In this document: positions 8,415 to 16,767 of the stretch, piece by piece
Layout of the letters: the number at the start of each line of letters is the position of its first letter
How positions within the stretch are numbered: the first letter of the stretch is position 1
DNA from: a virus
Strand: one strand, 5' to 3'
Length of the DNA stretch: 64,000 nt
IMG/VR virus record: IMGVR_UViG_3300004369_000009
Coordinates: 1-64,000 of that record
Notes under the pieces: model-generated
Told to the model about the DNA's origin: nothing
The model's input: the letters and a program-made list of their open reading frames with translations, nothing else
Database searches by the model: none
Translations under genes and position numbers: made by a program

Positions 8415-11400
8415 TTATACGGTGTCTACGTTGAAGCGAACGCGAACATAATATGTTGTCAATGGCAGTACAACCACATCACCTGGCAAAGTATATGACA
8501 GGAGGTTGGTTGAGTTACCAAGAGACTGGTGAACAATGTCAGTGAACTGATCTGACTGGGAGAATTGCCAATCAGAAGTTACATGCTGATACCCACTCTT
8601 AATCGCTGGAGTAATAACATTGATGGTTGGGTTAAACGCTGGTGTAATGGTTTGAATCTCTGGTTGATCTACCTTTGGTGTAGTGAACTGAATAGGTACA
8701 GAATATGGAGAAACCAAACCTGCGTTATCTTTATATTTAACAGCAACTTGATATAGAGTATCGAAGTCCAGAGTCCCTACAGGAACTGTGAGCGTTGTTA
8801 GGTTGTTGGGATCTCCTTGTGAGAGATCAGGAACCGTAATTGCTGAAGTGTCATAGATCACAACGTTATCAGCGACTCTCTTGATCTGCCAGAAACTAGC
8901 CGCATGGGTAGATCCAGCATACTGAGAATTGAAAGCGGAGGCAGTGAAGGTTGGTTGTCTATTAAATGCCAATCCTGTATCAGGATCAACATTAACATTC
9001 ATGCTGGTGGGAGGATCAACGAACTCAGCTTCATTGACTGTCAGAGCAGCAGCATCAGAAGTTACTGTAATAGCGTTGGAGTTGCTAAGTACGCAACGAT
9101 ACTTTCTATTCAGTGTGGGGAATGGAAGTTCCTCTGTCTGATAACTTGTACCATTAGCAGCCGAAATGTTCGACCAGTTAGCGCCATTGTCAGTAGAGAT
9201 CTGCCACTGATAATTAATTATACCAGATGTGATCGAAGCAGTGATGTTGTATGTGGCTCTGTTGCCTTCAATGACTGCCTGACCTTGTGGTTGGACATCA
9301 ATAGTGATGACCCTATTAACAGTCAGTAAAGCATATGTGGATGTTACTGGCGCTTGAGCACCGACCAGAGAAAGTACGCAACGATATCTGGATTCATTGT
9401 CATCAGCGAACACCAGATTTGGCGTAGTGTAGGACGCACTTGTAGCATCCGTGATGTCAGTGTAATTAACTGTGTCATCAGATCTTTGCCATTGGAAAGT
9501 CTGTGTGCCACTAGAAGTTTGACCAACCACAGTAAAGGTTGCTGTGCCACCTTCATTGCCAGTCTGGTTAGTTGGCTCTGTAGCTACAGAGTGAGTTCTG
9601 TATACTGTTAGTAGAGCAGCACTTGTGAATACTGGATTATCAGCTCCTATAGCATCAAGTTTACAACGATAGCGATCGTCGTGGTCATCGGCATATGTTA
9701 GTGTGCCAGTTGTATAATTGGCGGAGGTTGCTCCAGGAACATCAGTCCAATTGCTTCCTTGATCATCAGATCTCTGCCACTGGAAAGTAACACTGGGGGT
9801 ATGATCGCTAAGGATTTGGGCATATGTTTTATCCCAAAGTGCTTGTTGATCTGGATCATCAAATTGATTTCCACCCCCTGCTGGAGTAGTCCAATCGGCA
9901 ATACCGAAGGAAGAACTTACTAGAGCATTGATAGCCTGATTGACAGCAGTGCCATTCGCAGCAAATGATGCGGTCTCTCCCTCATTAGCCACTTGAGCAG
10001 TGGGTTCCAGGGTGATGCTAATGTTAACGGTTTCTACCTGAAGAACCGCAACATCAGAAGTTACCGTGGGAGCACCAGCAGCAGCGATGAGAACTCTAAA
10101 CTGATACTCATCATCGCCCGCAGTGAGAGTAGGAGTTGTATAAGATGCTGTATTAGCGCCAGAGATGTTTGACCAGTTAGATCCACCATCGATGGACTGT
10201 TGCCATTGATATGTAAGATCGCCAGGAACACCGTCCGATGTAGTAGCGGTCACACTAAATGTTCTAGTGCCACCAACAGATCCAACTTGGTTCTGAGGTT
10301 GAACACTAATAACAACAAGTCTAGTAACTGTTAACTCTGCTGCTGTAGATAGAACATCAGAAGAACCATCAACCCTAAGATTACACTTAAAGAATGTGCT
10401 GTTGTCGTTAGCGTATGTAGTTGCTGGTGTTGTATACGAAGGGGAAGTAGCACCACCAATATCGGAATATACTCCGTTAATGGTAGTGGATCTTTTCCAC
10501 TGATATGCCAAAGTAGCACTATCAGCAGTAGAAGCAACAATTGTGAAGGTAGCTGCGGCAGGAGCAACGACGCTTTGTGGTTGGGGATCTTGAGATACAG
10601 CGATCACTCTGTACATGCTCAAGTTAGCCACATTAGATGTGGTTGTTTGTACCGCAGTGCTGGAATCTAGAATACAACGATACTGATAACCATTAAATGC
10701 GAAGTCGTCATCAACAGTCAGAGTATCAGTAAGTTCTCCACTGTGTCCTGCCAAAGAACTAATGTTGTTCCAGTTGGAGCCCGTATCTGTAGAGTATTGC
10801 CACTGATAAGTAACTGTGGATGAATCCGAAGAGTATCCTTGGAGTGGACCGAAGACCGCATTTGTACCACCACCAGCTTCAATATTTTGATCAACTGGTT
10901 GAGTTGTGATGAATACCAGAACACCCGTTCCGTTTGTTTGGAAGGAATAACTGCGGGATTCACCACTCTTCAGTTCAGTGACAGTGATATTAAAAGTTAG
11001 GTCTTGATAGCTAGAAGTTACTGTTCCAGAAAGAACACCAGAACTGGTACTGAAGGTAAGACCTGTGCCACTAATACTATCCCCACTCAGTTGATATTCC
11101 CTAGCAGCAAATGGTTCATTAGCATACGAAACAATAGTTTGGATGCCAAGTTGGAGATTCACCGAAGCTCCATTATCATATCCCTGACCACTTGTTAGAT
11201 CACCTGCGCTAGTGTACCAAGTGATTGTCTTGGGAATGAATGGGTTGAACATACCCATAACTTTGGAGATGACCGAATCTGTGCTCGATACATCAAAGTC
11301 AACACCAGTATGTACTGGGATATTATTAATGGCTCTACCACTATGAGTTGCCTCTTCAGAGTCAAGCTCAGCGAATAAAGTTATGTTAGAAAATGTTGGA

Positions 11401-13559
11401 CCATCAGTAAACTCATGAGTATCAGAAATAATACACATGTAGTTGTTTGTTCCACCACCGCTTGCTGTGCTAGTAGCAGGGTTCGATACACCGATGGTGA
11501 TCGTATTGTTTACAGGATCCTGTGCTGTAATCTGATGCCATTGATAGGATTCATTTTTAATATTAACACCACCAACACTCAGAGAAGAGGCACCTACTCT
11601 AAACTGGATATACTTGTTAATGTTGTTGAGGAATACAGAAGACTGTGCTGGTGGAAAAGAGATTTTCAGATCAGTGCTAGCCGAAGTTGTAGCAAAAGGA
11701 TCCGTTGGTAGTCTGTATTCTGTAGCAGTATTGATTGGATATGCGGTGCTACTGACAGCAGAGATATCTCCAACAGTACCCCTCTGGCGGATAAAGTCTT
11801 TAGCCAGCCCAGTAAGATCTGTAGTTGTCAGGTTGTAGTTATTGCTAGTCACCCACTGACACATGATACCAGCAACAACAGGGGCAGAGAAAGATGTACC
11901 GCTGATGTTTCCGTAGTTGCTTGTGCTGGTATACGGGGTATTAGCAGTCCAATCGTAGAAAGGAACTGTCATGTGCGCCCCTGGGGCTACGGTGGTTGTA
12001 CCAGATCCGTAGTTAGAAAAGTCTGCCCAACGGTCGTTGTAATCAGAAGCACCAACCGAGATGCTCTTGATATTAACGTCCTGATAGTTTACATCATTAT
12101 CGGAGAAGCCAGAGGATCTAGCACCAGCAACATATCTTGTCTGGAGTGGACCAGCAAAATTATTAGAGGCATCGCTAAATCCATTGCCAGCAGATCTGAC
12201 AAGAATGATATTGTTATCGACGATTACTTTTTCAGCTTCGTCATAGAGTTCCAGGTCGAACCCAGCGTCTTGCCCACTCTCGTTAATCTCAACGTAGGGG
12301 AAAGAACCGCTTGGAGATGCGGGTCCAAAGGAAGCGTTAATAACAGAAGGTCTTGTATTGCCCTTGTAGTTGGGGTGACCCGAATCATTATGGTCAATGA
12401 CCGCCTGATAGGCATCGATGATGTCAGCGAGAGATCCACTACCTGAGCTACTAAAAGCTTTTAGAGCATAGATCTTTGTTTTGCGAGCAACACCTGCCCT
12501 GATGCCAGCCGCACAAATGGCACAGTTAGTTCCGTGACCCTGGTCATCTTCATTGGAGTTGGTACCATATGAACCAACAGTAAAACCAGATTGGAATCCA
12601 GTTACTTCATATACACGATAAGACTGTTGCTCCGAAGTACCGTTTAGGTCGATAATGTTATCGGGGTCATATAGTTCTGGGTGAAGCGCAGCGTTAGTTC
12701 CTGTGGGTCTAGAAGATCCACGAACACCAGTATCAATAACATAGAGGTCGCATCCGTCGCCTTCCTCTGGGCTATTGTACACACCGTTCATGTAGGAACG
12801 GTTTTGCTTTGTAATTCTATCGAGGTGCCAGAAGTCATGAATACAGAACTTACCAAAACGAGCAGGACTATCGTTGTAGTTGCCGTAATTGGAAGAGTTA
12901 GCGTTATACCAGTAGATAACAGATGGGGTGCTAGAACCTACAGTAATTCTTGTATAGGCACCAGACTGTCCAGGAGTACCAGCAGCGGTTACACCTGTGG
13001 AGTAAATAACGCCACCAGCAGTCCATATGCCGTCGGGCGTAATAGAGAGTCTAAGGGGGTGACCTGCGTTTGAGGAGTCTGACTGGTCAAATGTATAAGT
13101 ACCGCCTTGGAGGAATCCAGTAAAGGTTGAGATTCTACTAAATGGTCCACCTGAACTTGTTGAGAAGACGTATCTTGGACCAGCAGTAAAGTTCTGAACA
13201 CGCACATAGATAGTTCCACCAGAGCCAGTGGAAAGAATCCTAGTGTTCTTCGTGTCTTGAAGTTGGGCATCATTATCTTCAACTTCATCACCAACATACT
13301 CTACATTTAATACTTCGCCACCATCGTCATAATCAGTGACGCGAAACTCTCTATCCCAAGTGGCTCCTTTGAGACCTTCGGTTAGACGCACACTTTCAAG
13401 ATTCTCGGCAGTAGCATTCTCGTCTGCCACGCTAAATCTGATGGTGCGGAATGATCTAAGTGTCTTTACAAACTCTAAATAATCATGCTGACTAAGGAGA
13501 GTATCCTTTACATCGTTAACGTCAAATGAGTCTGCGACCTTAACTAATAGGGTTGCCAT
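8415..13559 (-). CDS. Subtilisin-like (S8) protease with six Ig-like repeats, 1714 aa
   Basis: A mosaic protein, probably on the virion. The N-terminal region (1-110) is unrecognised and may act as a propeptide. A cupredoxin-like fold without copper ligands covers about 115-215. The S8 serine protease domain (about 235-600) shows the full triad: D276 in VIDTG, H342 in GHGTN and S556 in GTSFSAP, with N459 in SAGNG as the oxyanion residue. A cadherin/He_PIG-like segment (about 815-885) and six Ig-like repeats (about 885-1505) follow, then fibronectin-like domains to the end. Because the triad is complete, activity is expected. Candidate targets are virion proteins (self or partner maturation) or host surface proteins. 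A late promoter core lies 35 bases upstream. Confidence 0.9.
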   Translation of the reverse strand: MATLLVKVADSFDVNDVKDTLLSQHDYLEFVKTLRSFRTIRFSVADENATAENLESVRLTEGLKGATWDREFRVTDYDDGGEVLNVEYVGDEVEDNDAQLQDTKNTRILSTGSGGTIYVRVQNFTAGPRYVFSTSSGGPFSRISTFTGFLQGGTYTFDQSDSSNAGHPLRLSITPDGIWTAGGVIYSTGVTAAGTPGQSGAYTRITVGSSTPSVIYWYNANSSNYGNYNDSPARFGKFCIHDFWHLDRITKQNRSYMNGVYNSPEEGDGCDLYVIDTGVRGSSRPTGTNAALHPELYDPDNIIDLNGTSEQQSYRVYEVTGFQSGFTVGSYGTNSNEDDQGHGTNCAICAAGIRAGVARKTKIYALKAFSSSGSGSLADIIDAYQAVIDHNDSGHPNYKGNTRPSVINASFGPASPSGSFPYVEINESGQDAGFDLELYDEAEKVIVDNNIILVRSAGNGFSDASNNFAGPLQTRYVAGARSSGFSDNDVNYQDVNIKSISVGASDYNDRWADFSNYGSGTTTVAPGAHMTVPFYDWTANTPYTSTSNYGNISGTSFSAPVVAGIMCQWVTSNNYNLTTTDLTGLAKDFIRQRGTVGDISAVSSTAYPINTATEYRLPTDPFATTSASTDLKISFPPAQSSVFLNNINKYIQFRVGASSLSVGGVNIKNESYQWHQITAQDPVNNTITIGVSNPATSTASGGGTNNYMCIISDTHEFTDGPTFSNITLFAELDSEEATHSGRAINNIPVHTGVDFDVSSTDSVISKVMGMFNPFIPKTITWYTSAGDLTSGQGYDNGASVNLQLGIQTIVSYANEPFAAREYQLSGDSISGTGLTFSTSSGVLSGTVTSSYQDLTFNITVTELKSGESRSYSFQTNGTGVLVFITTQPVDQNIEAGGGTNAVFGPLQGYSSDSSTVTYQWQYSTDTGSNWNNISSLAGHSGELTDTLTVDDDFAFNGYQYRCILDSSTAVQTTTSNVANLSMYRVIAVSQDPQPQSVVAPAAATFTIVASTADSATLAYQWKRSTTINGVYSDIGGATSPSYTTPATTYANDNSTFFKCNLRVDGSSDVLSTAAELTVTRLVVISVQPQNQVGSVGGTRTFSVTATTSDGVPGDLTYQWQQSIDGGSNWSNISGANTASYTTPTLTAGDDEYQFRVLIAAAGAPTVTSDVAVLQVETVNISITLEPTAQVANEGETASFAANGTAVNQAINALVSSSFGIADWTTPAGGGNQFDDPDQQALWDKTYAQILSDHTPSVTFQWQRSDDQGSNWTDVPGATSANYTTGTLTYADDHDDRYRCKLDAIGADNPVFTSAALLTVYRTHSVATEPTNQTGNEGGTATFTVVGQTSSGTQTFQWQRSDDTVNYTDITDATSASYTTPNLVFADDNESRYRCVLSLVGAQAPVTSTYALLTVNRVITIDVQPQGQAVIEGNRATYNITASITSGIINYQWQISTDNGANWSNISAANGTSYQTEELPFPTLNRKYRCVLSNSNAITVTSDAAALTVNEAEFVDPPTSMNVNVDPDTGLAFNRQPTFTASAFNSQYAGSTHAASFWQIKRVADNVVIYDTSAITVPDLSQGDPNNLTTLTVPVGTLDFDTLYQVAVKYKDNAGLVSPYSVPIQFTTPKVDQPEIQTITPAFNPTINVITPAIKSGYQHVTSDWQFSQSDQFTDIVHQSLGNSTNLLSYTLPGDVVVLPLTTYYVRVRFNVDTV
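9030..10915 (-). repeat. Six Ig-like domain repeats within the S8 protease protein
   Basis: Six units of roughly 80-130 residues each open with a QP/EP-type strand (for example TTQPVDQNIEAGG, EPTNQTGNEGGTATF, VQPQGQAVIEGNRATY). They continue with a QWQ or QWK strand, a GSNW-type turn and a closing YRC.L or equivalent. One unit has YQFRVL in place of YRC. The usual B-strand Cys is missing, so no intradomain disulphide is expected. Ig-like repeats on phage virions are known weak carbohydrate or surface binders; here they would hold the protease near a surface. Confidence 0.85.
12915..13217 (-). other. Cupredoxin-like domain lacking copper ligands (in S8 protein)
   Basis: Residues about 115-215 contain YTFDQSDSSNAGHPLRLS, which aligns with YRFDVSDASNSGHPLSVG of the 2394-residue fibre. 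Only one of the four candidate copper ligands (H167) is kept. The C-terminal loop reads YWYNANSSNYGN, where the other copy has YICTNHANMG. The fold is inferred from this motif alignment only. It is probably a structural spacer or binding domain that does not bind copper. Confidence 0.5.
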
Positions 13560-13593
13560 GTACGCCTGTCCAGGTCAGTGTTATCCTCTTCAG

Positions 13594-13601
13594 TATTTAT
13601 A
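13594..13601 (-). promoter_or_regulatory. T4-type late promoter core TATAAATA
   Basis: The plus-strand sequence tatttata reads TATAAATA on the minus strand, in the context CTATAAATAC. This is an exact match to the T4-family late promoter core recognised by the gp55-type sigma factor. It lies 35 bases upstream of the S8/Ig gene start and within the short divergent gap before the plus-strand gene. Confidence 0.75.
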
Positions 13602-13606
13602 GCCAA

Positions 13607-13885
13607 ATGTCGTTAAGAGATAGAACCGCACCTACGGGTGAATATAGAAATAGGGAACATCTTTGGTCTCGCATCAAAGCACCCTTTGATGGAACTCCAG
13701 AGACTGTTCCCTATGAAGTAGGCGGTAAGTATGATGGAAGGGAAATTCGTTCCATCGGTATTACCAAAAATATTTACGGTAAAAGATATTACCTAATTGT
13801 TGCTGGTGATAAGACTCATGCTCCTCAAAGATTTGAATTTGATGAGAAGCATGATATGCTTAGCAGTAAGGCTTTACTCAGCTAA
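13607..13885 (+). CDS. Hypothetical protein, 92 aa, the only plus-strand gene
   Basis: Not recognised. It begins MSLRDRTAPTGEYRNREHLW and continues with IKAPFDGTPETVPYEVGG, YDGREIRSIGITKN and KRYYLIVAGDKTHAPQRF. This is a well-mixed, globular-looking composition unlike the biased antisense frames elsewhere. A longer in-frame start at 13553 would run into the divergent S8 gene, so the ATG at 13607 is preferred. It is divergent from the S8 gene (47-base gap) and convergent with the coiled-coil gene at 13,878, overlapping it tail to tail by 8 bases. Transcribed against the late operon, it may be expressed at another time. Confidence 0.7.
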   Translation: MSLRDRTAPTGEYRNREHLWSRIKAPFDGTPETVPYEVGGKYDGREIRSIGITKNIYGKRYYLIVAGDKTHAPQRFEFDEKHDMLSSKALLS

Positions 13886-14075
13886 CAACCTCAACTTCAC
13901 CCGTAGTAGCGGGTTCATCAAGATTCTTTTCAGCCAGACGGAGACCTTCAATTGCGCCACCAAGACGCAAGAGTTGTTCTTGTCTGGCTTTTAGTGCGTC
14001 TTCGATCTCCGAGATTTCACCACGGATCTTACCGCGCTGCTCTTCAAAGTCTTTGATCATTTCTTCAATAGTCAT
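13878..14075 (-). CDS. Small coiled-coil protein, 65 aa
   Basis: It is predominantly charged and helical, with heptad-like spacing: MTIEEMIKDFEEQRGKIRGE, then EIEDALKARQEQLLRLGGAI. The short motif RLGGAIEGLRLAE resembles KLEGACEALDLVR in the next gene upstream, so the two may be diverged paralogues. Small coiled-coil proteins with a GAIE.L motif are common in phages, without a settled role (recalled). It is the last gene of the halogenase/oxygenase operon and overlaps its upstream neighbour by 4 bases. Confidence 0.75.
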   Translation of the reverse strand: MTIEEMIKDFEEQRGKIRGEISEIEDALKARQEQLLRLGGAIEGLRLAEKNLDEPATTGEVEVVS

Positions 14076-14341
14076 GCTTCACTCCGTTGGATTTTGGATT
14101 CTTCACCAAGAACTTTGGTGCGTACAAGGTCAAGGGCTTCACAAGCACCTTCAAGTTTGAGGCACTTGTTCCGAACTTCGTTAAGTTCGGTAAGATCTAC
14201 ACGAGTCAAGAGGGCAGAATTCTTTTCAAGCTCGTCTTCGCGCTCTTTAACATCCTTACGGCAAGCGACAAGTTGCTCAACAAAGTCATCCCACACATCC
14301 GTAAAATCTAGAAGACCTTCGGTTGTTGTTTCTTCAGACAT
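14072..14341 (-). CDS. Small coiled-coil protein, 89 aa
   Basis: This acidic helical protein starts MSEETTTEGLLDFTDVWDDF and runs through REDELEKNSALLTRVDLTEL to KCLKLEGACEALDLVR. That last motif matches RLGGAIEGLRLAE in the adjacent 65-residue protein. It overlaps the oxygenase gene upstream by 8 bases and the 65-residue gene by 4 bases. Function is unknown; it could be an accessory or scaffolding protein of the operon, or an unrelated small phage protein. Confidence 0.72.
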   Translation of the reverse strand: MSEETTTEGLLDFTDVWDDFVEQLVACRKDVKEREDELEKNSALLTRVDLTELNEVRNKCLKLEGACEALDLVRTKVLGEESKIQRSEA

Positions 14342-14966
14342 AGTTTCTCACTTCATCTTTAATGTGTCCTTCTGTCAGCTCATATGGAGTAGCAAGATAG
14401 GGACGAGTATCATACTTTAGATCGCTATAGTGACCATTAGCAAAGACATACTGCATGAAAGCATTCATCTGCTCTCTGCCTGTATACTTCTCACGCCAGT
14501 GGGGAATGAGTGATCCTGAATATATTACCACATCTCCTGGCTCAAGGTCAACCTTTCTCAGGTTACCTTCCCATTCAAAGTAGAGGAACGATGGATGTTC
14601 CTCATCCCTTGCGATGTTGACGTTTACTGCTACTTCAGAACTTCTACGGTCAACGTGCCGAACAAGCTCGCTGCCTTCAGTATATATACGACCATAAGAA
14701 TAGGTCGGATGTAACTTCTCTTCTAGAATCCTCTCTACCTTTGGTTGGAGAACCAGACTTAGAGATTCAAAACAAAGTGGAGAGTACCAAGAGAATGTGT
14801 TAGGAACAGTAGGGTCATTATATCCCTCAGTGTTTCCCATCGCTTTTAGAGCATCTCGCATAAGTCTAAACTCGGTAGCGAGAAGATCAATGGCATTGGG
14901 AGATACCATCTGCCTAACCAGTTTAACAAATGGCTTTCTATGTAATTGTATAGTGTGTTCTGTCAT
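14334..14966 (-). CDS. 2OG-Fe(II) oxygenase (prolyl-4-hydroxylase-like), 210 aa
   Basis: It is expected to couple 2-oxoglutarate decarboxylation to hydroxylation of a substrate. The iron facial triad is visible as H104-V-D106 (SELVRHVDRRSS) and H156 (SLIPHWREKYTG). R164 in GREQMNAFMQYVF is a good candidate to bind the 2OG carboxylate. A core strand reads EPGDVVIYSGS. The segment HPTYSYGRIYTEGSEL is shared with prolyl-hydroxylase-like proteins of marine cyanobacteria and phages (recalled). The substrate cannot be read from the sequence. It overlaps the upstream JmjC-like gene by 29 bases. Confidence 0.85.
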   Translation of the reverse strand: MTEHTIQLHRKPFVKLVRQMVSPNAIDLLATEFRLMRDALKAMGNTEGYNDPTVPNTFSWYSPLCFESLSLVLQPKVERILEEKLHPTYSYGRIYTEGSELVRHVDRRSSEVAVNVNIARDEEHPSFLYFEWEGNLRKVDLEPGDVVIYSGSLIPHWREKYTGREQMNAFMQYVFANGHYSDLKYDTRPYLATPYELTEGHIKDEVRNYV

Positions 14967-15621
14967 AGAAATTAGAGGGTATCACAGTGGGCATACATGG
15001 GATGCTCATTGACAGTCTTCTGGAAGTTGGTGTGGCTTTGTGCCACGCCCTATCTGGAATATACAACATATCTCCAGGTTTGAGAACCCCCTGCCAGTCA
15101 ACTTCATATTTTGATTCATCTACGGGTTTATCGTTCCTAGCTTCCCATAGAGAGGTAGCCCTATTTTTATAGACTACCCAATCTGTTTCACCTTCGCATT
15201 GAATAATAAAGTTAGCGAAGTGGTCATAATGGCACTTGAAAGAATTAGCCGAATCTCTTGCCCCATAGACATGGATATCAGAGTTTACATCAAAGTGCCT
15301 TTCGATCTCAGCGCATAGAGATCTAACTCTAGCATTTGCTCTACTATATGACAAGATAACAAAACTCTTACCACTTACGATGTGGTTATGGATAAGTTTT
15401 TTATCTTGATCTGGAGTTCTAGCCCATGCTGGTTTATAGATTTCAATGTCTCGCTTAGAACCATCTGGCATGATGAGTTCCCAATACATATCTGATCTAT
15501 GTAAAGCATCCTCTACTGTCTCCCAAGAACAATACTTCTCAGGAGACTTGAGAAAATCTGGAACATAAGTGGCTTGATCCTTTCCCAGTAGATTAGCCGT
15601 TGCGAAGAAATTGTTCCACAT
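14938..15621 (-). CDS. Cupin/JmjC-like Fe(II) oxygenase, 227 aa
   Basis: The double-stranded beta-helix signature reads H131-Y-D133 (KCHYDHFANFII), followed by DWVVYKNR and the distal H194 in MLYIPDRAWHKATPTSRR, with R201 or R202 near the 2OG site. This matches JmjC/Cupin_4-type hydroxylases, whose known members hydroxylate residues of ribosomal or other proteins. A protein substrate is therefore plausible, but unproven. The N-terminal 60 residues contain MYWELIMPDGSKRDIE. It overlaps both neighbours by 29 bases. Confidence 0.82.
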   Translation of the reverse strand: MWNNFFATANLLGKDQATYVPDFLKSPEKYCSWETVEDALHRSDMYWELIMPDGSKRDIEIYKPAWARTPDQDKKLIHNHIVSGKSFVILSYSRANARVRSLCAEIERHFDVNSDIHVYGARDSANSFKCHYDHFANFIIQCEGETDWVVYKNRATSLWEARNDKPVDESKYEVDWQGVLKPGDMLYIPDRAWHKATPTSRRLSMSIPCMPTVIPSNFYDRTHYTIT

Positions 15622-16207
15622 TTCGAGCTCTACTACACAGGTTTATAGTCAATGCTATTCTAGCATCATGTTCCTTAGGGCAGGAAGAAGCATGATAGTG
15701 CTTTCCATCAAAGACAAACAGTTTGTTCCTCTCAGGATGACACTGGTACTTGATAGTGTATTTGTCAGATTCTGTAGTCTCATTAAATACGACAGTTGGA
15801 CCATCAGAATCATTTACATAATACAAACAAGTAAAGTGATCTCCTACCTGGGTCTCTGGATAATCGATATGTGGTTGATTGTGGAGCATATGCTCATCCC
15901 TAAAAGTAGGGAAGTTCAAACCACAGCGAATCCGAGCCAGTTGCCAATCTCTATAATCTAACTCCATCGCATCCAGGATGTAGTGGTAGATAAAACTAAA
16001 CTTATCATACCACTCACTAGCGCGACCATCGACATAAGGAGTGTGATGCATTCCAGGTTGAGACCTGTAATATGCTGGAACTTCATCCCTAGCATCGGGA
16101 GAAACTGTTACATCATCAAGCCAGTACCAAGGAAAAATATTCGAGGTAAGGAGATCATGAACCTCTAGTGCTAGAGAGTTAGGTAGAAAATTCTTAAATT
16201 CTTTCAT
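15593..16207 (-). CDS. 2OG-Fe(II) oxygenase family protein, 204 aa
   Basis: The facial triad reads H113-I-D115 (NQPHIDYPETQVG) and H172 (FVFDGKHYHASSCP), with R183 in HDARIALTINLC as the likely 2OG ligand. A beta-helix core with FTCLYYVNDSDGPTVVFNE lies between them. The order and spacing fit the 2OG-Fe(II) family common in cyanophages. Substrate unknown. The ATG at 16207 overlaps the upstream stop by 4 bases (ATGA), consistent with coupled expression. Confidence 0.84.
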   Translation of the reverse strand: MKEFKNFLPNSLALEVHDLLTSNIFPWYWLDDVTVSPDARDEVPAYYRSQPGMHHTPYVDGRASEWYDKFSFIYHYILDAMELDYRDWQLARIRCGLNFPTFRDEHMLHNQPHIDYPETQVGDHFTCLYYVNDSDGPTVVFNETTESDKYTIKYQCHPERNKLFVFDGKHYHASSCPKEHDARIALTINLCSRARNVEQFLRNG

Positions 16208-16767
16208 CGTAAATTAAATGACAAAGATATCCTGTCAGAAAAGGATAGGTTAGCTTTCACATGATGCATCACCCACGCTGGGAAGATAATCAAGCGATTT
16301 GGTATCGGTGTATACTCATACTCAGCATTACTATATCTAGTCATGTTTGGAGCAATGGTTCCCAGAGCGAAGTCATTGGACCCTCTAGTAAAGCATAGAT
16401 TGCCAGCGTTCTCATCTGCTTTCACATAAAAAACCCCAGACAGTTTACATTCTGGATGTACATGAACTTGATTATATGAAAGTCTGGGATTGATATTGAC
16501 CCAGAGATTGACAATACTATCAGCAGGTTCTGGTATACCTAACTCATTGGAAGCCACCGCTGCCATCTTAGCAATTGCTTCGACTAAAGGTTTAAGTGGT
16601 GTCCTATCAAACTCTTTGTAGTCATTTGACTGCCACCCACCAACGTTAGATACCAGTCTACCTTCATCTTTTTCCTTCTCAAGATAAGCCCAATACATGA
16701 TGCTATCGAGATCAAGTTTCAGGTCAGTTCCCCATATGGGAGTGGGGAAGATTTCATCTAGGAACAT
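16204..16767 (-). CDS. Putative 2OG-Fe(II) oxygenase (TIGR02466/PF13759-like), 187 aa
   Basis: The protein starts MFLDEIFPTPIWGTDL, the 'FPTPIW' opening of this family. The core reads NQVHVHPECKLSGVFYV, giving H102, H104 and possibly E106 as proximal iron ligands (the usual Asp is not at this place). The distal site is PAWVMHHVKAN (H168/H169) and R179 lies in SDRISLSFNL. The missing HxD is a small uncertainty: this clade often shows HxH in this position, so activity is likely but unproven. It overlaps the upstream gene by 14 bases. Confidence 0.82.
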   Translation of the reverse strand: MFLDEIFPTPIWGTDLKLDLDSIMYWAYLEKEKDEGRLVSNVGGWQSNDYKEFDRTPLKPLVEAIAKMAAVASNELGIPEPADSIVNLWVNINPRLSYNQVHVHPECKLSGVFYVKADENAGNLCFTRGSNDFALGTIAPNMTRYSNAEYEYTPIPNRLIIFPAWVMHHVKANLSFSDRISLSFNLR

